Positions 1-8,758 of a stretch of DNA of 64,000 nucleotides are shown in pieces; positions within the stretch are counted from its first letter, which is position 1, and each line of letters begins with the position of its first letter. The stretch is from NCBI RefSeq assembly GCF_025717535.1, contig NZ_JAJIRO010000001.1:1488001-1552000 (forward strand), written 5' to 3'. The position numbers and the translations under genes are program-made. A model generated the notes under the pieces. That model made no database searches. It was given only the letters and a program-made list of their open reading frames with translations, and was not told where the DNA came from. Origin of the DNA: Paucibacter sp. Y2R2-4. Lineage in GTDB: Bacteria > Pseudomonadota > Gammaproteobacteria > Burkholderiales > Burkholderiaceae_C.

Positions 1-101
1 ATCCTATCGCTCAATGTCACTCAGGCCACTCGTCACCCAGGCCCTGGCTGCGAACAATGCAGGCATCGATTCACTTCATTCAAGCCACCGAGACCCACAC
101 C

Positions 102-629
102 ATGAGCCATTCCCACCAAGCCCTCTTGCTGATCGACATCCAAATGGACTATTTCGCCGGCGGCATGTTCCCGCTGCACGACCCCGAGGGCACGCTGAGC
201 CGCATCGAGCAAGCCATCCAAAAAGCGCACGCCGCCGGTATGCCCATCGTGCACATCCAACATGTGGTCGACCCGGCACGCGGCCCGGCGCCATTTTTCA
301 ACGCCGACAGCGAAGGCGTGGCGATTCACCCGCGCATCTTGGCCGCTGCCCCCGATGCCCCCATCGTCATCAAGCGGCATGCGGACGCTTTTGTCGGCAC
401 CACGCTGGAGGCCACGCTCTCCCAGCTGGGTGTGAGCGAACTCTTTGTGGCCGGCATGATGACGCACAACTGCGTCACCCACACCGCGATCTCGCGCTCG
501 GCCGATCGCTACGCCAAGGTCAGCATCTTGGGCGACTGCTGCTGCACCGTCAGCGAGATGCTGCACCAGATCGCTTTGAGCGCCGTCGCGACGCGACTGC
601 AGGTGCTGTCGATGGCCGAAGCCTTCTGA
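102..629 (+). CDS. Isochorismatase-like cysteine hydrolase
   Basis: A 175-residue protein of the isochorismatase-like hydrolase superfamily, probably a cytoplasmic amidase or nicotinamidase-type enzyme. The cysteine-hydrolase triad is visible: Asp12 in IDIQMDYF, Lys91 in IVIKRHADAF and Cys124 in MMTHNCVTHTA. The ATG at 102 is preferred because it begins right before the conserved first beta strand; an in-frame ATG at 57 would add 15 residues without similarity. The true substrate cannot be read from sequence: the family spans isochorismatases, nicotinamidases, ureidoacrylate and N-carbamoyl amidases. It stands alone, with no operon partner visible in the window. Confidence 0.88.
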   Translation: MSHSHQALLLIDIQMDYFAGGMFPLHDPEGTLSRIEQAIQKAHAAGMPIVHIQHVVDPARGPAPFFNADSEGVAIHPRILAAAPDAPIVIKRHADAFVGTTLEATLSQLGVSELFVAGMMTHNCVTHTAISRSADRYAKVSILGDCCCTVSEMLHQIALSAVATRLQVLSMAEAF

Positions 630-836
630 GTTCGAGAACTGCGTCACGATTGAGCGAAGGCGCGCCCCAAGCCCGCCGCCAGCGCCTTCGCAGCAAATCA
701 AACGGACTGCTGAGGATGTCACGAACCGGGCTCTTACGTGCCCGCCAAGCCCTGTTCAGCCGGGGGTTCGGCTTTGAGAATTGCATCCAGAGGTCGACTG
801 TGGCCTCGCAAACTCAAGCCCAAGGACGTCCTCACC

Positions 837-1313
837 ATGTTCATGCTGCACGCCCCAAACCTCACCCGGACTCTGCTGCTGTGCGCTTCAGCCCTGGTCA
901 TGGCCAGCGCAGCTTGGGCCGCACCACAGCCGCTCGCCGACGATGAAATGCGCGGCGTCAACGGGGGCCAACAACAAAACCTGCTGAGCGCCGGCCTGCC
1001 CGGACTGCCCCTGCCGCTGCTGCAAGACTTGCTGAGCCTGGACCGTTTGAACGCCGAGAAGTCCAAGCTCTCGCCCGCCGAATTCGCGGCCGCCGTCAAG
1101 GCTGCCGGCTTCAGCAACGCGCTGCAGCTGGGCTACGACGGCCAAGGCGGCACTGTGGTCACCTTGGGCGCTAGCAATCTGAATGCGCAGCTCAAGCTCT
1201 CGGATGTAATTTCCGCCGGCGCCGGCAGCTTCAACAGCAGCGCCTCCATGGGTTCAATTGCCATCGGCAATCTCGACACCGCCGGCACCCGCCTGCTGAT
1301 GTGGCATCACTGA
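837..1313 (+). CDS. Small secreted hypothetical protein with GG-type motif
   Basis: A 158-residue protein not recognised by family. Residues 1-29 form a Sec-type signal peptide (hydrophobic LLLCASALVMASAAWA). Directly after the predicted cleavage site comes LADDEMRGVNGG, which resembles the short acidic 'DDE-x-V-x-G' segment seen at the mature N terminus of some proteobacterial secreted proteins and, more loosely, a double-glycine leader. The rest is Ala/Gly/Ser/Leu rich, consistent with a repetitive exported polypeptide. The ATG at 837 is chosen because it gives the signal peptide; an upstream in-frame ATG at 738 would bury it. No neighbour suggests a role. Confidence 0.6.
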   Translation: MFMLHAPNLTRTLLLCASALVMASAAWAAPQPLADDEMRGVNGGQQQNLLSAGLPGLPLPLLQDLLSLDRLNAEKSKLSPAEFAAAVKAAGFSNALQLGYDGQGGTVVTLGASNLNAQLKLSDVISAGAGSFNSSASMGSIAIGNLDTAGTRLLMWHH

Positions 1314-1352
1314 TCGAGTGCTCAGGTCTCGCTTAGCCGGACACCCTTGCCA

Positions 1353-1868
1353 CTATTCAGCAAACACCAAGCAATCGCTCGCGTTCCAACGGTGCAAATC
1401 GTCGGAGCGATAGCCACGCAGCCATAAGCAGCCCTCCGCCTTGCGAAGGTAAAAGCCTTTTGGAAAATCCGGACTGGAATCCAAGGGCTGGGAAATCACA
1501 GTCAGAGCCCCCGGTGGCGCTTGGCCTTTGATTTGGGTCTGGCCCGTCGGGTCTTCTGACTGATCCAGATACTGAAGTCTGAAGAAAGGCGCCGTCTCGA
1601 CAGGACAGGGCCTCAGGCCCAAGCGTTCTGCTTGCGCCAGCAACTCAGGCAGGGTCGCGCCAGCGGCAAAACCCAAGTCAGCCACCGTCACCGCCACCAA
1701 GTTCAGCACCGAGCCAGCCGTGCCTTCTGGAAAGGCGGTGCTCTCGAACAGCTCACGCGCCATGGGGTTCAGCTGAACCTGCTGAACCGCAAGCTCCTCC
1801 AAGAGCGCTCGCTTAGACAAGCCGCCCAGCTGAACTTGCCAGCGGGGCGCTTGTGGCGCGAAGTTCAA
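1353..1868 (-). CDS. Conserved hypothetical protein, TTG start
   Basis: A 171-residue protein, function unknown. It begins at a TTG nine bases past the stop of the acyl-CoA reductase gene, so the two are probably co-transcribed and translationally coupled; the sequence just before it (TGAGGT) offers a weak ribosome binding site. Two regions look ordered: an N-terminal part with RWQVQLGGLSKRALLEEL and VQLNPMARELFE, and a C-terminal part ending in KGFYLRKAEGCLWLRGY. No signal peptide or membrane segment. An ATG at residue 36 (MARELF) is possible, but the preceding residues look conserved-type coding. It might assist its upstream partner; that is inference from position only. Confidence 0.6.
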   Translation of the reverse strand: MNFAPQAPRWQVQLGGLSKRALLEELAVQQVQLNPMARELFESTAFPEGTAGSVLNLVAVTVADLGFAAGATLPELLAQAERLGLRPCPVETAPFFRLQYLDQSEDPTGQTQIKGQAPPGALTVISQPLDSSPDFPKGFYLRKAEGCLWLRGYRSDDLHRWNASDCLVFAE

Positions 1869-1876
1869 GCCTGACC

Positions 1877-3874
1877 TCAGAAATGAATCCCCTTCATCAT
1901 CTGCTGCATCGCAATCGCTTCCGGCGAGAGTTGCGACTTGCCGGACTTTTCGCCCTTGGCCGCATCGCTGTCCGGGAACATGCGGAAGCTGGTGTTCATG
2001 ACGATCTGCGCCACTCGCGGCATCAGCGCATGGATCAGCTCGCCGGTGATGCCCAAACGCGTGGCGATGCGCACCGGCTTGGCGATGCAAGCCTGCGCCA
2101 CCATGTCGGCGGCCTCTTCGGGCGCCAGGGTCGGCACATTGTTGTAGATCTTGGTCGGCGCAATCATCGGCGTGCGCACCAAAGGCATATTGATGGTGGT
2201 GAAGGTGATGCCCTGGTCAGCAAACTCGCTGGACGCGCAGCGCGTCCAGGCATCCAGCGCCGCCTTGCTGGCCACATAGGCCGAGAAGCGCGGCGCATTG
2301 GTCAGCACGCCGATGCTGGAGATGTTCACCACATGGCCCTTCTTCTTGGCCACCATGCCGGGCAACAAGCCCATGGTCACCCGCAAGCAGCCGAAGTAGT
2401 TCAGCTGCATGGTGCGCTCGTAGTCATGGAAGCGGTCGTAGCTGCCTTCGATGGCGCGGCGAATCGAGCGGCCGGCGTTGTTGATCAGGAAGTCCACCCC
2501 GCCAAAGGTCTGCGTTAGCCAGTCGATCATGGCCTTGCAGCTTTCTTCATTGGCGATGTCGGCCGAGAAGCTGTGCACCTGCGCGCCCTCACCGGCCTTG
2601 CTGCGGATCTCCGTCACCGCCTCGGCCAGCTTGATCTCATCACGCGCGCAAATCACCGTGATCGCGCCGGCTTCAGCAAACTTGATCGCGGCCGCCAAGC
2701 CGATGCCGCTGGAGCCGCCGGTCACCAACACCACCTTGCCGCCGCAAGCGCCGCGCAGGCTGCGGTCGATGAAGAGGTCGGGGTCGAGATGACGCTCCCA
2801 ATGGTCCCAGAGCCGCCAGGCGTAGTCGTGCAAATTCGGGCAGGCAATGCCCGAGCCCTTCAGCGCCGCCGTGGTCTCGCGGCAGTCAAAACGGGTCGGG
2901 TAATTGATGAAGGTGAACATGTCCTCGGGCAGGCCCAAGTCCTTCATCACCGCGTGCCGGATTCGCCGCACCGGTGCCAGCGCCATCAAGCCCTTTTTGA
3001 CACTCTTCGGGATGAAGCCCAGCAAGGCGGCGTTGATGAAGAGGTTCATCTTCGGCGCATGCGCGGCTTTGGAGAAGATGTCCAGCACATCGCCGACGCG
3101 GTAGCCCACCGGGTCCACCAAATGGAAGCAGCGCCCGGACACCTTGCTGTTCAGATGGCTGATGTGGTCCAGCGCATCCACCACATAGTCCACCGGCACG
3201 ATGTTGACGCGCCCACCCTCCAGGCCGATCGAGGGCATCCAAGGCGGCAAGATCTGACGCAGGCGCTGGATGGGCTTGAAGAAATAGTAAGGACCGTCAA
3301 CCTTGTCCATCTCGCCGGTCTTGGAGTCACCCACCACCATGGCCGGCCGGTAAACCGTCCAAGGCTTTTTGCACTCCTTGCGCACGATTTTTTCACTCTC
3401 GTGCTTGGTCATGAAGTAGGGGTGGTCGAGACCCTCGGCCTCGTCAAACATGTCCTCACGGAACACGCCTTCGTACAAGCCGGCCGCAGCGATCGACGAC
3501 ACATGGTGCACATGGCCCGCATCAATCGCTTGCGCAAACTCGACCAAGCTGCGGGTGCCATCCACATTGGCGGCGATCTGGCTGGCCTCGTCGGCCTTCA
3601 GGTCATAGACCGCTGCCAGGTGATACACGTGGTCGATCTGCCCCTTCAGCCGCTTGATATCATCCGCCGCCACACCGAGCTTCTTGCCCGTTAGGTCACC
3701 AAACACGGGCAAGGCCCGGGTTTTGCTAACCCCCCAGAAGGCCAGCAGCTCAGGCAATTTGTCGCGGCTTTCTTCGCGCAGCAAAAAGTGAACCGTGCTG
3801 CCGCGACGAGAGAGCAACTTCTTGACCAAGCGCTTGCCAATAAAGCCCGTCGCGCCGGTGACGAAATATTGCAT
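1877..3874 (-). CDS. Two-domain alcohol-forming fatty acyl-CoA reductase
   Basis: A 665-residue protein with two NAD(P)-binding reductase domains. The N-terminal extended SDR domain begins with TGATGFIG (residues 6-13) and has the catalytic pair Tyr153/Lys157 in DHPYFMTKHESEK; the C-terminal classical SDR domain starts near residue 385 with TGGSSGIG and has NNAG and YVASK. Length and sequence closely recall the Marinobacter enzyme Maqu_2220 (about 661 residues), which reduces fatty acyl-CoA to the fatty alcohol in two steps; shared blocks such as PTRFDCRE and NMPLVRTPMIAPTKIYN were recognised from memory. The start at 3874 has a GGAG ribosome site and begins at the first beta strand. It is transcribed divergently from the phasin gene. 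Confidence 0.88.
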   Translation of the reverse strand: MQYFVTGATGFIGKRLVKKLLSRRGSTVHFLLREESRDKLPELLAFWGVSKTRALPVFGDLTGKKLGVAADDIKRLKGQIDHVYHLAAVYDLKADEASQIAANVDGTRSLVEFAQAIDAGHVHHVSSIAAAGLYEGVFREDMFDEAEGLDHPYFMTKHESEKIVRKECKKPWTVYRPAMVVGDSKTGEMDKVDGPYYFFKPIQRLRQILPPWMPSIGLEGGRVNIVPVDYVVDALDHISHLNSKVSGRCFHLVDPVGYRVGDVLDIFSKAAHAPKMNLFINAALLGFIPKSVKKGLMALAPVRRIRHAVMKDLGLPEDMFTFINYPTRFDCRETTAALKGSGIACPNLHDYAWRLWDHWERHLDPDLFIDRSLRGACGGKVVLVTGGSSGIGLAAAIKFAEAGAITVICARDEIKLAEAVTEIRSKAGEGAQVHSFSADIANEESCKAMIDWLTQTFGGVDFLINNAGRSIRRAIEGSYDRFHDYERTMQLNYFGCLRVTMGLLPGMVAKKKGHVVNISSIGVLTNAPRFSAYVASKAALDAWTRCASSEFADQGITFTTINMPLVRTPMIAPTKIYNNVPTLAPEEAADMVAQACIAKPVRIATRLGITGELIHALMPRVAQIVMNTSFRMFPDSDAAKGEKSGKSQLSPEAIAMQQMMKGIHF

Positions 3875-4134
3875 GCTGAGGTCTCCTGTTAGAACTGATT
3901 TGTCTGTGATTCTTGTCCATCCTAGCAAGGCCATCGCTGCGCGATTACCCGCAGAGATCCGACGCGGATGGGCACTTGAAAAAGTCGCGCCAAGGGCTCG
4001 AAACCCCGGTGGTGAGGCCTCCCTAGGTAGGGGACACTGTCTAGGTTCGGCCGTTACAGCGGCTGCAGAGCGATCTATAGTGAAACCATTCTCCGCACAA
4101 ACCGTGCGCCAACCACCGCAAAAGGACTGACAAC
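3875..4134. promoter_or_regulatory. Divergent promoter region between reductase and phasin
   Basis: This 260-base gap separates the divergently transcribed acyl-CoA reductase and phasin genes and must hold both promoters. On the plus strand TATAGT at 4076-4081 is a fair -10 candidate for the phasin, but no good -35 lies at the proper distance. The phasin ATG is preceded by AAAGGA. No clear operator palindrome was seen. Confidence 0.35.
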
Positions 4135-4953
4135 ATGGTCAAGAAGCTTCAGAAGATGGCTGCCAAAAAGAACACCGCTTCCAATGGAGCCTTCGGCGGC
4201 GCGCTGCCGGCTGGCCTGCTGGAAGGCAATCTGGCGCAAGGCATCAAGGATTCGGCCCAGCACATCTGGGCGGCTGGTCTGGGCGCTTTTGCCAAGGCAC
4301 AAGGCGAAGGCGGCAAAGTGTTTGAAGCCCTGGTGAAAGAAGGCATGAGCCTGCAAAAGAAAACCCAATCAGCTGCCGAAGAAAAGCTCGGCGCCATGGC
4401 CAGCAAGGTCACCGGCATGGCCGGCGATGTGGGCAGCAAGGCCGGCCAACACTGGGACAAGCTGGAATCGATTTTTGAAGACCGCGTTGCCCGCGCCCTG
4501 AATCGCCTGGGCGTACCCTCGGCCAAGGACGTGGCCGAGTTGATCGAACGCATCGACGCTTTGAGCGCCGCCGTCGGCATCAAGCCGCCCGCCAAGAAGG
4601 CCAGCAAGACCGCCAAGGCTGCGGCCAAGCCGGCTGCCGTGGTGAAGAAGGCAGCAGCCAAGCCGGCTGCCAAGGCCAAGCCTGAGGTGAAGGCTGCGGC
4701 TAAAACTGCTGTCAAAGCCGCCGCAAAAACGGTCGCCAAGGCCAAGCCCGCTGCCAAGACTGCCGCTGCCCCGATCGCTACGCCCTTCAAGAAGGTTGCA
4801 GCCAAGACCGGCGCCGCCGTGAAGGCGGCCGCCAAGCCCGCCGCCAAGACCGTGGCCAAGACTGCCACCAAGGCCGTCAAGAAGGCCAGCGCCAGTGTCG
4901 CCGCCACCACGGCAGCGGTGAACGAGGCCGTGACGGCCGCAGTGCAGGCTTGA
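4135..4953 (+). CDS. PhaF/PhaI-type phasin with histone-like tail
   Basis: A 272-residue protein of the polyhydroxyalkanoate granule-associated (phasin) family. Residues about 20-150 form the helical phasin domain (IWAAGLGAFAKAQ, VEALVKEG-like segment, FEDRVARALNRLGVPS). From about residue 153 the chain becomes a lysine/alanine repeat tail (AAKPA, KAAAKT units) typical of PhaF and histone H1-like DNA-binding tails. Such proteins coat PHA granules and tether them to the nucleoid so that granules segregate at division. AAAGGA lies eight bases before the ATG. Patatin-like lipase follows after 17 bases and is likely co-transcribed. Confidence 0.88.
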   Translation: MVKKLQKMAAKKNTASNGAFGGALPAGLLEGNLAQGIKDSAQHIWAAGLGAFAKAQGEGGKVFEALVKEGMSLQKKTQSAAEEKLGAMASKVTGMAGDVGSKAGQHWDKLESIFEDRVARALNRLGVPSAKDVAELIERIDALSAAVGIKPPAKKASKTAKAAAKPAAVVKKAAAKPAAKAKPEVKAAAKTAVKAAAKTVAKAKPAAKTAAAPIATPFKKVAAKTGAAVKAAAKPAAKTVAKTATKAVKKASASVAATTAAVNEAVTAAVQA

Positions 4954-4970
4954 GCCCAGACCAAGGCTGA

Positions 4971-6224
4971 TTGAGTTTGCAAAAAGCCATCGCCAAGGCG
5001 TCGCCCGCAAAGCGGCGCCCCGCCAAAGTCAGCCCACGCATCGGCTTGGCCTTGGCCGGTGGCGGCCCGCTCGGCGCCATCTATGAAATTGGCGCTTTGT
5101 GCGCCCTCGAAGAGGCCATCGATGGCCTGACCTTCACCGACTGCGACAGCTATATCGGCGTCAGCGCCGGAGGCTTCATCGCCGCCGGTCTGGCCAATGG
5201 TTTAGGCCCGCGCGAGCTGTGCGCGGCCTTTATCGAGAACAGCGCCCCGGCTCCTGACAGCGTGGACCCGGCGGAGTTGCTGCAACCTGCCTGGCAGGAA
5301 TACTTCGATCGACTGCAGCTCTTGCCCAGCCTGCTGGCCAAAGCCAGCTGGGCCACCCTGGTGCAAGGCCGCTCGGTGCTGGGCGCTTTCGAGCGGCTCG
5401 GCGCTGCCCTGCCGACCGGCTTGCTCTCGGGCGACGCCCTGGCTGCGCAGTTGCAGCTGCAATTCAGCCAACCCGGTCGCAGCAATGATTTCCGACAACT
5501 GAACAAACGCCTGGTCTTGGTCGCCACCGATCTGGACAGTGGCGAAGCCACGCCTTTCGGTCTGCCGGGCTGGGATCACGTTCCCATCTCCCAAGCCGTG
5601 CAAGCCAGCGCCGCCCTGCCCGGCTTGTTCCCGCCGGTTGCCATCGAAGGTCGGCATTATGTAGACGGCGCGCTGAAGAAGACGCTGCATGCCTCAGTGC
5701 TGTTGAAGGAAGGCCTGGATCTGCTGATCTGCCTCAACCCCTTGGTGCCCTACGAGTCTGACCCCGCCAATTCCACCCGCGCCAAGCGCGCCCGCATTCC
5801 ACACCTGGTGGACGGCGGCTTCCCGCTGGTGATGAGCCAGACCTTCCGCTCGCTGATCCACTCGCGCTTGGAGTTAGGTATCAAGCGCTACGAACACACG
5901 CACCCGAACACCGACATCGCCTTATTCGAACCGGACCACCGGGATGCCGAGATGTTCATGGCCAACACCTTCAGCTACTCACAGCGCCACCATCTGGCCG
6001 AGCATGCCTACCAAACCACCCGCGCCGCCCTGCGGGCCCGCGCCGATACCTTGGGCCCGCAATTGGCCCGCCACGGCCTGAGCTTGAATCAAGAGGTGTT
6101 GGCCGACCTCGACAGCCGCCTGCTGGGCGAGCTCGAAATCGGTGCCCAGGCCCGCACGGCGGGCGCTTTGAAGCGCCTGCGGCGCGCGCTGGACCGCATC
6201 GAAAGCCGTTTGCGCAAAGTTTAA
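4971..6224 (+). CDS. Patatin-like phospholipase/lipid acyl hydrolase
   Basis: A 417-residue patatin-family serine hydrolase, expected to cleave acyl esters in lipids or polyesters. The glycine-rich oxyanion segment LAGGGPLGAIYE is at residues 28-39, the nucleophile elbow GVSAG places Ser65, and Asp232 in YVDGALK completes the Ser-Asp dyad. It starts with TTG (a second TTG two codons on is equally possible); no ATG is available before the conserved oxyanion loop. It lies 17 bases behind the phasin gene, which suggests a link with storage granules or membrane lipids. No signal peptide is present, so it should be cytoplasmic. Substrate not determinable from sequence. Confidence 0.86.
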   Translation: MSLQKAIAKASPAKRRPAKVSPRIGLALAGGGPLGAIYEIGALCALEEAIDGLTFTDCDSYIGVSAGGFIAAGLANGLGPRELCAAFIENSAPAPDSVDPAELLQPAWQEYFDRLQLLPSLLAKASWATLVQGRSVLGAFERLGAALPTGLLSGDALAAQLQLQFSQPGRSNDFRQLNKRLVLVATDLDSGEATPFGLPGWDHVPISQAVQASAALPGLFPPVAIEGRHYVDGALKKTLHASVLLKEGLDLLICLNPLVPYESDPANSTRAKRARIPHLVDGGFPLVMSQTFRSLIHSRLELGIKRYEHTHPNTDIALFEPDHRDAEMFMANTFSYSQRHHLAEHAYQTTRAALRARADTLGPQLARHGLSLNQEVLADLDSRLLGELEIGAQARTAGALKRLRRALDRIESRLRKV

Positions 6225-6452
6225 GCGCCACGACGAGGCGACGCGCCTTCATTTGCCCTAGCGCACCCGCGCGCTCAAAAACCAGAAAAGCCCAGTCATT
6301 GGGTGTTTTTTCTGCGCACAAATTCACGAACGCTGTGCCAGCCCCCTCGGCCTGCGGGGCTGACCGAAAACCGCGAGCCAAGCAAAATCAATGGCGATGT
6401 CGACAGCAATGTTCCAGGCATTGCGAATCAAGCAATCACGAGTACTTCTCTA

Positions 6453-7061
6453 ATGAAAAAAATCATCTCTCTGGCCTTGGCCCTCGCCCCAGTGCTGGCC
6501 GCCGCCGGCCCCAGCCTGAGCCCGAACCTGGTGCAAAACGGCAGCTTTGAAGCCAACAGCCTGACCGCGGGTCAGTGGACCACCTACAAGAGCCTCTCTG
6601 GCTGGACGGTCGGCGCAAACCAGATCGAACTGCGCAACAACTCTGCCGGCAGCGCTTTCGACGGCAAGAATTTCGCCGAGTTGGACGTCTACAGCAACTC
6701 CAGCATCAGCCAAGCCATCGCCACCATCGCCGGCCAGTGGTATGAGCTGAGCTTCAGCTTCGCCAACCGCGCTGACAGCAACAAGGGCGCCGCCAGCAAT
6801 GGCATCGAATGGAGTTTTGCCGGCCACAACGGTGTGGTGGGCAACAGCACGGTGACCAAGTGGGACACCTTCAGCACCCGCTTCCAGGGCACCGGCAAGA
6901 TCGAAACCCTGAGCTTCGCCGCTCGCGGCGTTTCTGACGGCTACGGCACCTCGCTGGACAAAGTCGCTTTGAACGCAGTACCTGAGCCCAGCAGCTTGGC
7001 ACTCTTGGCCGGTGGTTTGCTGGCCATGGGCCTGATCAAGCGCCGCAAGAACCAAGGCTGA
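6453..7061 (+). CDS. PEP-CTERM sorting-domain protein
   Basis: A 202-residue exported protein. It begins with a Lys-rich signal peptide (MKKIISLALALAPVLAAA) and ends with a PEP-CTERM sorting signal: VPEPSSLALLAGG, a hydrophobic stretch and the basic tail KRRKNQG. In between lies a single beta-rich domain (NLVQNGSFEAN..., FAELDVYSNSSISQAI, WYELSFSFANR) that resembles DUF642/galactose-binding-like folds. Exosortase would cut at the PEP motif and anchor or release the protein with exopolysaccharide; the exosortase itself is not in this window. The ATG at 6453 is chosen because it opens the signal peptide. Confidence 0.85.
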   Translation: MKKIISLALALAPVLAAAGPSLSPNLVQNGSFEANSLTAGQWTTYKSLSGWTVGANQIELRNNSAGSAFDGKNFAELDVYSNSSISQAIATIAGQWYELSFSFANRADSNKGAASNGIEWSFAGHNGVVGNSTVTKWDTFSTRFQGTGKIETLSFAARGVSDGYGTSLDKVALNAVPEPSSLALLAGGLLAMGLIKRRKNQG

Positions 7062-7148
7062 GGCCTCGGACGCGGGCTGAGGCGACGAAAGGGGTAGAGA
7101 CCGGACGACGCCGCTCAGCCAGCAAGCCCTCCTACGAGGGTCACAACA

Positions 7149-7176
7149 AAAAGGCAGCTCATTGAGCTGCCTTTTC
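7149..7176. terminator. Bidirectional intrinsic terminator
   Basis: An AAGGCAGCTC/GAGCTGCCTT hairpin with a short ATTG loop is flanked by A-rich sequence before and TTTTCTTTT after. It lies between the convergent PEP-CTERM and carboxypeptidase genes and can serve both strands. Confidence 0.85.
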
Positions 7177-7198
7177 TTTTGCCTTGAGCACCCAGGCA

Positions 7199-8686
7199 TC
7201 AGCCCAGATAGCGGCTCATTAAATGCGCCTTGAAGTGCGCCGGATTGAGCGTTTCGCCGCTGGCGGCCTTGACCAGATCGGGCGTTTCCAGGCGGCTGCC
7301 TTGGTGCCAAATATTGGCGCGCAGCCAGTCGAACACCGGCGCCAGATTGCCGGCGGCGATGTCGGCGTCCAGATTCGGGCGGGCCCGGCGCATCGTGGCA
7401 AACCACTGCGCCGCGTACATGGCGCCCAAGGTATAGCAAGGGAAGTAGCCGAACAGGCCGCCGCTCCAGTGCACATCTTGCATGCAGCCGTCTTTGAAGT
7501 TGCCGCGCGTGTCCACGCCCAGCAGCTCCATCATCTTGGCGTCCCACAGAGCGGGGATGTCTTCGCACTCGATCTGCCCTTCGATCAGGGCGCGCTCGAT
7601 CTCGTAACGCAGGATCACATGGGCGGGGTAGGTCACCTCATCGGCATCCACACGGATATAGCCGCTGTGCACCCGGGTCAACAAACGGTTCAGATTGGCT
7701 GGCTCAAAAGCCTCTTGCGCGCCCAGGTGCTTGGCGATCAGCGGGCTCAGCAGCTTGGCAAAGGCCGGGTGGCAGCCCAATTGCATCTCGAAGCTCAGGC
7801 TTTGGCTCTCGTGCAAGCCCATGGAACGCGCTTGCGCCAGCGGCTGGCCCAGCCAGTCCTGCGGCAGGTTTTGCTCATAGCGCGCATGGCCGGTTTCGTG
7901 GATGGTGCCCATCAGGCTGGGCAGGAAGTCATCTTCACGGTAGCGGGTGGTGATGCGCACATCCTCGGGCACGCCGCCGCAGAAGGGGTGAGCGCTTTCA
8001 TCCAAGCGGCCAGCTTCGAAATCAAAGCCCATCAGCTGCATCGCGTCCAGGCCCAGCGCACGTTGTGCGGCCTTGGTGAAAGGGCCTTGCGGGCGCAGCA
8101 CGGTTTCGCTCGCTTGCTTGGCCTGCACCTCTTTGATCAGCTGCGGCAACCAGCTGCGCAGATCACCAAACACGCGGTCAACCTCGGCCGAGCGCATGCC
8201 CGGCTCGTATTGGTCCATCAAGGCGTCGTACAGGCCCAGACCGCTGCTTTCAGACAAGCAGCGCGCTTCTTCACGCGCCAGGCGCACGCATTCCTTCAAC
8301 AAAGGCAGATAGCCAGCCCAATCATTGGCTTGGCGCTGGGCGCGCCACGCGTGTTCGCAGCGCGAGTTGGCCAGCGACTTGGCTTCCACCAGGCTTTGCG
8401 GCAAGGCGTTCGAAGCGCGCCAGGCGCGGCCCATCTCCCGCAGATTGGCGGCTTGGTCGGCGCTCAGCGGCTCGGCCGCAGCGGCGTCCAACAAGCCCTT
8501 CAGTTGCGGCTCGGTGGCCAGCTGATGCAGCAGGCCGCCCATCTCGGCCAGCGCCAGCGAGCGGGCCTCGTTGCCCTTGGACGGCATATTGGCCGACTGG
8601 TCCCATTGCGCGATCGACTGCAAATGCGCCAGACGATGCAAACGTTGATGACGTTGATGAAGCTCGGTGTAAGCGGGTGTGCTCAT
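7199..8686 (-). CDS. M32 family metallocarboxypeptidase
   Basis: A 495-residue peptidase of family M32 (Taq/Pfu-type carboxypeptidase), which removes C-terminal residues from peptides in the cytoplasm using one metal ion. The zinc-binding HExxH motif reads HETGH at about residue 262, followed by the family pattern LGLHESQSL (here MGLHESQSLSFEMQ) and later HVILRYEIER and NFKDGCMQDVHWSGG, all typical of M32. Length matches the family (about 490-510). The ATG at 8686 opens MSTPAYTELHQR; an upstream in-frame start would add 15 residues without family character. No signal peptide. Confidence 0.93.
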   Translation of the reverse strand: MSTPAYTELHQRHQRLHRLAHLQSIAQWDQSANMPSKGNEARSLALAEMGGLLHQLATEPQLKGLLDAAAAEPLSADQAANLREMGRAWRASNALPQSLVEAKSLANSRCEHAWRAQRQANDWAGYLPLLKECVRLAREEARCLSESSGLGLYDALMDQYEPGMRSAEVDRVFGDLRSWLPQLIKEVQAKQASETVLRPQGPFTKAAQRALGLDAMQLMGFDFEAGRLDESAHPFCGGVPEDVRITTRYREDDFLPSLMGTIHETGHARYEQNLPQDWLGQPLAQARSMGLHESQSLSFEMQLGCHPAFAKLLSPLIAKHLGAQEAFEPANLNRLLTRVHSGYIRVDADEVTYPAHVILRYEIERALIEGQIECEDIPALWDAKMMELLGVDTRGNFKDGCMQDVHWSGGLFGYFPCYTLGAMYAAQWFATMRRARPNLDADIAAGNLAPVFDWLRANIWHQGSRLETPDLVKAASGETLNPAHFKAHLMSRYLG

Positions 8687-8758
8687 GAGTGAAATGGTTT
8701 TGCGGTGGGCAAGCGGCCATTGTCCACGCAAGCACGGCGGCCCCGCCCTTTTGGGGGG

